Below are positions 58,866-64,000 of a stretch of DNA of 64,000 bases, in pieces (the first letter of the stretch is position 1; each line of letters begins with the position of its first letter). A program made the position numbers and the translations under genes. A model generated the notes under the pieces. The model saw nothing but the letters and a program-made list of their open reading frames with translations. It did no database searches and was not told where the DNA came from. Source of the stretch: CAYUPI01 sp964446585 (lineage in GTDB: Bacteria; Verrucomicrobiota; Verrucomicrobiia; Limisphaerales; UBA8199); contig CAYUPI010000025.1 of NCBI GenBank assembly GCA_964446585.1, forward strand, positions 16,905-80,904. The letters are read 5' to 3'.

Positions 58866-60224
58866 ATGAGCTTTTCGATTAGTGCAACTGATCTGGTCCT
58901 GAAAATCCTGCTCGTCATCGGGCTGGTGTTGTTGAACGGTTTTTTCGTCGCTGCAGAGTTTGCCCTGGTGAAAGTGCGAGACACGCAGTTGCGGGTGCTT
59001 GTGGGGCGCGGACATCGGCGCGCGAAGGTCGCCGAACATATCCTGCAGCATCTCGATTCGTTTTTGAGCGCAGCACAGGTGGGCATCACACTGGCCAGCC
59101 TTGGCCTTGGCTGGATCGGTGAACCGGTGTTCCTTGCCTTGCTGAAACCGGTTTTCGGCTGGCTGAGTGTCGATTCGGAGCAGGCGCGCCACGTGGTCGC
59201 GTTCGGCGTGGGATTTACTCTCATCACTTTTCTCCACATCAGTGCCGGGGAACAAGCGCCCAAATGGCTGGCGATCCAGAAACCGCTAGCGACGACCTTG
59301 TGGGTAGCGTACCCGTTGCTTTGGTTCTCGCGTATTTTCTACCCGGTGGTAGCGGCGCTGAATTGGTCGTCACAGTGGCTGTTGCGACAGGTGGGCCTCC
59401 AGCCCGCCGGCGAGGCGGAGCGCAGCCATTCCGAAGAAGAACTGCGCTTATTGGTGTCGGCGTCTCAAAAGCTTGCGGGCGCGAGCGCCCTCGGACGGGA
59501 TATAGTGCTCAACGCGCTGGATCTGCGCCGGCGCATCGCCCGCGAAGTCATGCGCCCGCGTCAGGAGATTGTCGGCCTGGATACCGAAAGCAGCATTGCC
59601 GAGTGCCTCGATGTCGCGGAGAAAACGCGCTATTCCCGCTTCCCCTTGTGCGAGGGCGGGGATCTGGACAGGACCTCAGGAGTCATCCACATCAAAGACC
59701 TGTATGCGATGCGCCTCAAAGCGCGCACCGGAACCGATCTATTGCCGGCCGCGCGCAAGCTCATCTACGTTCCCGAAACTGCAAAGCTCGAGCGTCTGCT
59801 CCAGTTATTCCTCGAACGCAAATTGCACTTAGCCATCGTGGTGGACGAATTTGGCGGCACTACGGGCATGGTGACCCTCGAAAACATTCTGGAAGAATTG
59901 GTTGGCCAGATACAGGACGAGTTCGACCAGGAAAAGCCGTTGCTGGCGCGGGCCGGCGAAGGCGTCTGGGAAGCCGCGGGAGCGCTGCCCCTGCACGAGC
60001 TGGAGGACTTGGTCGGCGAGCCCCTGCGCCGGGAGCGCATCACAACGGTGAGCGGTTGGATCACGCGCCGCCTCGGCGGTTTTCCAAAAGTGGGCGACAC
60101 AGTCGCGGTGGGCGGCTACGAGCTGCGCGTCGAAGCGATGGAAGGTATGCGCGTGGCCCGGCTCAAACTCACGCGCAAGCCAGAGCCGGCCGCACGAGCG
60201 AAGAGCGATGGCGCGGTGGAGTAG
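58866..60224 (+). CDS. CNNM/CorC-type membrane protein with CBS pair (third)
   Basis: This 452-residue HlyC/CorC-family protein has a DUF21/CNNM membrane domain (GLVLLNGFFVAAEFALVKVRDTQL in part; SAAQVGITLASLGLGWIGEP), a CBS pair (VMRPRQEIVGLDTES, GVIHIKDLYAMRLK, IVVDEFGGTTGMVTLENILEE in part) and a CorC_HlyC domain near 385-440. It carries the full domain set. The stop codon lies in a GATGGAGTGA-type iterated repeat. Confidence 0.93.
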   Translation: MSFSISATDLVLKILLVIGLVLLNGFFVAAEFALVKVRDTQLRVLVGRGHRRAKVAEHILQHLDSFLSAAQVGITLASLGLGWIGEPVFLALLKPVFGWLSVDSEQARHVVAFGVGFTLITFLHISAGEQAPKWLAIQKPLATTLWVAYPLLWFSRIFYPVVAALNWSSQWLLRQVGLQPAGEAERSHSEEELRLLVSASQKLAGASALGRDIVLNALDLRRRIAREVMRPRQEIVGLDTESSIAECLDVAEKTRYSRFPLCEGGDLDRTSGVIHIKDLYAMRLKARTGTDLLPAARKLIYVPETAKLERLLQLFLERKLHLAIVVDEFGGTTGMVTLENILEELVGQIQDEFDQEKPLLARAGEGVWEAAGALPLHELEDLVGEPLRRERITTVSGWITRRLGGFPKVGDTVAVGGYELRVEAMEGMRVARLKLTRKPEPAARAKSDGAVE

Positions 60225-60272
60225 TGGAATGATGGAATAGTGGAAGAATGGAGTGATGGAGCGATGGAGTGG
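60216..60272 (+). repeat. iterated GATGGAGTGATGGAATAGTGG-type repeat
   Basis: The words GTGGAATGATGGAATAGTG, GAATGGAGTGATGGAGC and so on run from the end of the CorC-type gene into the EamA-like relic and supply its apparent start codons. Confidence 0.65.
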
Positions 60273-60504
60273 CAGGAACAACACGGCCCTGGCGCTGAGC
60301 TTGCTTCTGGCAGTATTCGTTCGGGGTGGTAGCAATGCCGGCACTAAATTTATCGTAGCGCAGTGGCCGCCAATCTGGACAGGCGCATCGCGCTTTCTGT
60401 GTGCCGGACTGGTGCTGTTGGGTGTCTTGCGTTTCACCAGGTGGTTTGGAACCGAGCCATGCAGTCCTGGCCGGCCAGCCAGGTTCTGCTGTTCAACAAG
60501 CTGA
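60253..60504 (+). pseudogene. EamA/DMT-type transporter relic (N-terminal helices only)
   Basis: The frame translates as LALSLLLAVFVRGGSN, AGTKFIVAQWPPIWTG, then SRFLCAGLVLLGVLRFTRWFG, the opening two helices of an EamA permease of about 300 residues. After 60450 homology stops. About three quarters of the gene is missing. The apparent start lies inside the iterated repeat. Confidence 0.65.
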
Positions 60505-60689
60505 TTCCGCACAACACTCCGAGGCTCTGATCTCTTGCAAAACCGTCGATGTGCAAAGGAAATTTGAGCCTCGTTACCTCGGCTCCTACAATGCTAACCG
60601 ATTTTCCAAACGCGCTCTTAAGCCGCTCTCCAAGCTGCGAGCACTACTCGCGAGTTGACCGGAATCCGGCAGACCCCTTTACTGCGGCT

Positions 60690-61055
60690 ATGCGCCTTCC
60701 GTTCATGCTGGCTATTACGCTCCTGTTTTCGGGTTGCGCCGGCAGCAGGAGTTCTCAATCGCATGTTTCGAGCGGCGGGGGAGCGGAGGGCACAAACGTT
60801 TCCAACAAGAGACTGGTCGTTACACCGGATACCTCGCTGGTGGGAAAGGTCGCGCGAGTCAACGTCGCCGGACGGTTTGTCGTCCTGAACTTTCCTATCG
60901 GTCGCATGCCGCTTCTAGAGCAGCGGTTAAATCTGTACCGGCACGGCTTAAAGGTCGGCGAAGTAAGAATCGCCGGTCCTCAGGACGACGACAATATTGT
61001 GGCTGATCTGCTAACGGGCGATGCCGAGGTCGGGGACCAGGCGAGAACCAAATGA
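60690..61055 (+). CDS. small lipoprotein, unknown
   Basis: This 121-residue protein has a lipoprotein signal (MRLPFMLAITLLFSGC, Cys at position 16), a Ser/Gly-rich linker and a beta-rich domain (LVGKVARVNVAGRFVVLNFP, LNLYRHGLKVGEVRIAG, IVADLLTGDAEVGDQ). The domain reads like the wall- or envelope-associated small repeats seen in PVC lipoproteins, but I cannot name it. ATG 60690 is chosen because the lipobox follows directly. Confidence 0.65.
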   Translation: MRLPFMLAITLLFSGCAGSRSSQSHVSSGGGAEGTNVSNKRLVVTPDTSLVGKVARVNVAGRFVVLNFPIGRMPLLEQRLNLYRHGLKVGEVRIAGPQDDDNIVADLLTGDAEVGDQARTK

Positions 61056-61083
61056 AAGTCCCCGCCAACTCGCGCAACGGTGC

Positions 61084-61407
61084 CTATTCCCCTTCCCTGA
61101 CTGATTCCGCCACCGGCTTGAGAACTTTAGATGCGGGCGGCCTCTGGTACGGTGAGTGAAGATTAAAGTAGATCCCGCACAAAGGACGTGGCTTGTCGTT
61201 CTGACTCAGGATCACGGTGACGTGTTTGTCGAGGGCGATGCCGTGGCGCAATTGCGGCCCGCGGCTCTCATAAGCTTTAATCGCCTTGTGCAACAAGGAA
61301 ATCAGGGAGATCTCAAATTCCTCCGGTGTCTTGTCGATACAAATCACGTACCGGTCGTACATGCGCATCGCTTCCAGAAGTTCGGCTCGGAACGTTTCGA
61401 CAGTCAC
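61084..61407 (-). CDS. uncharacterised 107-residue protein
   Basis: This soluble alpha/beta protein begins MTVETFRAELLEAMRMYDRY and contains IALDKHVTVILSQNDKPRPLCGIYF. There is no signal peptide and no catalytic motif. It converges on the lipoprotein gene (29-nt gap). Family not recognised. Confidence 0.5.
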   Translation of the reverse strand: MTVETFRAELLEAMRMYDRYVICIDKTPEEFEISLISLLHKAIKAYESRGPQLRHGIALDKHVTVILSQNDKPRPLCGIYFNLHSPYQRPPASKVLKPVAESVREGE

Positions 61408-61625
61408 AGTAAAGCATCATAATCCGCAGTGGAGGGAAAGTGAAGCCAAAAAACACTCCGTAAAAAACCCGACGGAGACCGGGAGAGTACGGGTGCTGGA
61501 GTCGCGGAGTGATGGAGTTGAGAAACGGCGAGCGGGCGCAGCTTCCCCGTTCGGCCGCGCTGCGTTTGACCGAGTTCAGACTTTTGATTCGCAGCCTCGA
61601 GCGTTACCATTTGGGCCGCGCTGCG

Positions 61626-63899
61626 ATGAATGCCCAGGATGTAAAAAGCTCAGCGAAGAGCGCCGAAGCCAGAAGCCTCCGTCAGTTTCTTAATCAAAAA
61701 CTGCGCTGCCCCAGCTTTCTATCGCTGCTGCTGGCGCTGGCTACCTCGACGGTATTTCTGCAGGTAGTGCGGAACGAGTTCGTTAACTATGACGATCCTG
61801 ACTACGTTTCAGCCAACACCCACGTCGAGACCGGAGTTACCTGGAAGAATGTGGCGTGGGCTTTCACGACCGGCCATGCCAGTAATTGGCATCCGCTGAC
61901 CTGGATGTCTCACATGCTGGACTGCCAGCTCTTTGGCCAGCGGGCTGGAGCACACCATCTGGTCAGTGCCGGGTTTCATGTGGTGAACACGCTGCTGCTG
62001 TTTTTGGTTCTGAAAAGTCTAACCGGCGCGTTGTGGCGCAGCGCGCTCGTCGCCGCGCTCTTCGCGCTGCATCCACTCCACGTCGAGTCAGTCGCCTGGA
62101 TTTCCGAGCGCAAGGATGTGCTGAGCACCTTCTTTTTCGTGCTCACGCTGCTCGCTTATGCGAGATACGCAGAAGGGAGAAAGCAGAAAGCAGAAAGCAG
62201 AAACCAGAAAGCGGGAAACATCCAAAGGCCAGTGACCGGTGGCCAGTCGGTCAGTCACGATCTTCCGTCTTCCATTTTCTATCTTCTTTCCCTCCTCCTC
62301 TTCGCCCTTGGCTTAATGAGCAAGCCGATGCTCGTTACGCTTCCCTTTCTGCTGCTCTTGCTCGATTACTGGCCGCTGTATCGAATCGGTCGTTCCGAGC
62401 ACGGTTCCACGCGGCTCCAAAGTGTAGCACCAGCAGGCCGCTCTACCTCACTGTGGCGCCTGGTCGCTGAAAAGATTCCGTTCTTAGCTCTGAGCGTGAT
62501 TTCCAGCTATGTGACTCTTATCGTGCAGCGGAAGGGCGGGGCGGTTTCCACGACTATTTCTCTGGGAGCGCGATTGTGCAACGCACTTGTCGCCTACGCT
62601 AGGTACATCGGTAAGATGTTTTGGCCGCAAAAGCTCTCGGTGCTCTATCCGCACCCAGGCTCCTGGACGGCTTGGGAAGTGGCAGCGTCAGGCATCCTGC
62701 TACTGGCAATCTTTGCCGTGGTGATCGTGTTTGGGAGAAAACGCCGATATCTGGTGGTCGGCTGGCTCTGGTTTTTCGGCATGTTGGTGCCGGTGATTGG
62801 ACTGGTCCAGGTAGGTGTTCAATCGATGGCCGACCGCTACACGTACGTTTCGCTGATCGGCCTGTTTATCATGATTGTGTGGGGTGGAGCTGAAATCATC
62901 CTGGCGCAGAGTGGCGGCAGTCTAAGCCCCGACCGCCAATCTCCACGCTCCAAAGAAATCCCAAGTCCTCAACAGCGCTCCGATGTAGCGGGGATTCTCG
63001 TGGCTCGAAGCTGGGCTCCGGGCATTGTCCTTGTGCTCCTGGTCTGTGGGGTAGTGAGTTGGCGACAATTGCACTACTGGCGAGATAGCGAAGCGCTCTT
63101 TCGCCACGCGGTTCTGGTCACTGATAAGAATTATCTCGCCTATAATAATCTGGGGTTCTTCTTGTCCCACAAAGGCAAGACTGCGGAAGCGCTGGAGAAC
63201 TATCGCAAGTCGCTGAGCATCAATCCAGCTTACGAGGATGCGCTGAATAATGTCGGTTACGTACTGGCGCTCCAGAAGAAGCACCAGGAGGCAATTGGAT
63301 ATTACGAAGCCGCCTTGCGCGTTCGGCCGAACCAAGCTGATGTGCACAATAATCTTGGCAACGCGCTCTCTGAACTGGGCCGAATTGACGAGGCGATGCA
63401 GCAGTACGAGTTGACCTTAAAGCTAAAGCCGGAGCACGCAGATGCGCACAACAACCTGGGTATCGCCCTGGCAATGCGCGGCCGTCTCGATGAGGCCAAG
63501 AAGCAGTTTGAAGAAGCGATTCGTTCCAAACCGAATGACGCCGGCGCCCACAGCAACCTTGGCAATGCCCTGGCTGCTCAGCACCGGCTGAGCGAGGCGA
63601 TCAAAGAGTACCAGGAATCCCTTCGGCTCAAACCTGACGACGCCCAGGCGCACAATAACTTGGGTAATGCGCTCTCGGAGCAGAGCATGTTGGCGGAGGC
63701 CGTCGTCCATTACGAACAGGCGCTGCGATTGAATCCGGACAACCCCGAAGCGCATTTCAATCTCGGCGTGACTCTGGCGCGCCAGGGGCGGCGCGAGGAA
63801 GCGGTCGAACACTACCGCGAGGCATTACGCCTCAGACCGGATTACCCGCAGGCACAGAAACAGTTGAGCGAAGCGACCCGCCCTCCGGGCCAGCCATGA
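61626..63899 (+). CDS. TMTC-like TPR membrane protein
   Basis: This is a 757-residue protein from ATG 61626; the frame is open 39 codons upstream. The N-terminal half has about ten hydrophobic segments and the patterns FVNYDDPDYVSANTHV, NWHPLTWMSHMLDCQLFG and ALHPLHVESVAWISERKDVLS, as in TMTC/PMT-like glycosyltransferases. The C-terminal third has seven or eight TPR units (NLGFFLSHKGKTAEALENYRKSL in part; NNLGNALSELGRIDEAMQQY and so on). It may glycosylate or scaffold envelope proteins. A repeat-derived insert (about residues 180-220) lies between two membrane helices. Confidence 0.8.
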   Translation: MNAQDVKSSAKSAEARSLRQFLNQKLRCPSFLSLLLALATSTVFLQVVRNEFVNYDDPDYVSANTHVETGVTWKNVAWAFTTGHASNWHPLTWMSHMLDCQLFGQRAGAHHLVSAGFHVVNTLLLFLVLKSLTGALWRSALVAALFALHPLHVESVAWISERKDVLSTFFFVLTLLAYARYAEGRKQKAESRNQKAGNIQRPVTGGQSVSHDLPSSIFYLLSLLLFALGLMSKPMLVTLPFLLLLLDYWPLYRIGRSEHGSTRLQSVAPAGRSTSLWRLVAEKIPFLALSVISSYVTLIVQRKGGAVSTTISLGARLCNALVAYARYIGKMFWPQKLSVLYPHPGSWTAWEVAASGILLLAIFAVVIVFGRKRRYLVVGWLWFFGMLVPVIGLVQVGVQSMADRYTYVSLIGLFIMIVWGGAEIILAQSGGSLSPDRQSPRSKEIPSPQQRSDVAGILVARSWAPGIVLVLLVCGVVSWRQLHYWRDSEALFRHAVLVTDKNYLAYNNLGFFLSHKGKTAEALENYRKSLSINPAYEDALNNVGYVLALQKKHQEAIGYYEAALRVRPNQADVHNNLGNALSELGRIDEAMQQYELTLKLKPEHADAHNNLGIALAMRGRLDEAKKQFEEAIRSKPNDAGAHSNLGNALAAQHRLSEAIKEYQESLRLKPDDAQAHNNLGNALSEQSMLAEAVVHYEQALRLNPDNPEAHFNLGVTLARQGRREEAVEHYREALRLRPDYPQAQKQLSEATRPPGQP
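62170..62290. repeat. iterated repeat inside the TMTC-like gene
   Basis: AAAGCAGAAAGCAGAAAGCAG (62190s) and CTTCCATTTTCTATCTTC (about 62268-62285) are repeat words that are read in frame as GRKQKAESRNQKAG, then SSIFYLLSLLLF. The first part is a polar loop; the last part begins the next membrane helix. Confidence 0.6.
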
Positions 63900-64000
63900 T
63901 TGGTTTTCGGCGCGGCAGAAACTCGCCGGCTGTGAAGCTTCAACCCTCTAACAGGCTGCTGAAAAAGGGGGTGATCTTTCGCGCGATCCGGTTTTATGAT
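63900..64000. other. window end, possible insertion-sequence end
   Basis: No gene is complete here. CAGGCTGCTGAAAAAG (63952-63967) resembles the outer end of several insertion sequences, but no transposase is visible before the window ends. Confidence 0.25.

Overview
The window looks like a chromosomal segment of a member of the Verrucomicrobia (PVC superphylum), probably close to the Pedosphaera/Limisphaerales (subdivision 3) group. This rests on a PVC-type haem dehydrogenase, a PEP-CTERM protein, RCC1-like repeat proteins, a TMTC-like TPR membrane protein, a Verrucomicrobia-style division and cell wall (dcw) cluster with a LysM gene inside it, and many iterated or palindromic intergenic repeats. 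The assignment is by eye and no database search was possible.

Layout. 1-2.7 kb: small same-strand genes (CPBP protease, VOC protein, two small membrane proteins) with one convincing integron attC-like site, so possibly a gene-cassette array. 3.4-10.2 kb: housekeeping genes (rpoN, def, a PfkB-type kinase, parB, a DUF309 protein, a FecR-domain protein, a response regulator). 10.3-19.4 kb: a plus-strand sugar/polysaccharide operon with a giant deacetylase/VCBS/PVC-dehydrogenase/HEAT/haem protein, an RbsC-like permease, an RbsB-like lipoprotein and a DUF2961 (GH172-like) enzyme. 19.5-22.1 kb: a minus-strand molybdenum hydroxylase pair. 22.4-29.8 kb: an accessory island holding a 5'-truncated Rhs protein with a HINT domain and a short C-terminal toxin candidate, a 4-nt-overlapping TPR-like immunity candidate, an ankyrin protein, a frameshifted DUF7710-like gene, a possible displaced toxin tail, hicBA, a full RAYT (REP-associated tyrosine transposase) inside 28-bp perfect inverted repeats, and three short RAYT-derived copies. 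30.0-33.8 kb: a YdeI-like protein, an unknown protein, and a BatD plus TPR/SH3 pair.

34.1-52.5 kb: the dcw cluster, mraZ - conserved gene - rsmH - ftsL - ftsI - murF - mraY - murD - lysM - ftsW - murG - murB - ddl - ftsQ - ftsA - ftsZ. It starts with a textbook MraZ operator (four 5-nt boxes at 10-nt period) overlapping a promoter and framed by two perfect DnaA-box matches. murE and murC are absent from their usual slots. MurD has lost several active-site motifs, and FtsZ has lost the tubulin/FtsZ GTP-binding signature and one catalytic T7-loop Asp while keeping a good C-terminal FtsA/ZipA-type peptide. This altered core machinery is the most surprising part of the window.

52.6-64 kb: two decaying RCC1/TIGR03790-like paralogues around a PEP-CTERM protein, three CNNM/CorC-type membrane proteins, a DUF488 protein, an EamA transporter relic, a lipoprotein, an unknown protein and a large TPR membrane protein. 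Across the whole window short iterated repeats (CCAAAATC-like, GGAGTTTGGA-like, GATGGAGTGA-like words) enter coding sequences. In two genes they encode the hydrophobic core of a signal peptide, and in a third a membrane-protein loop.
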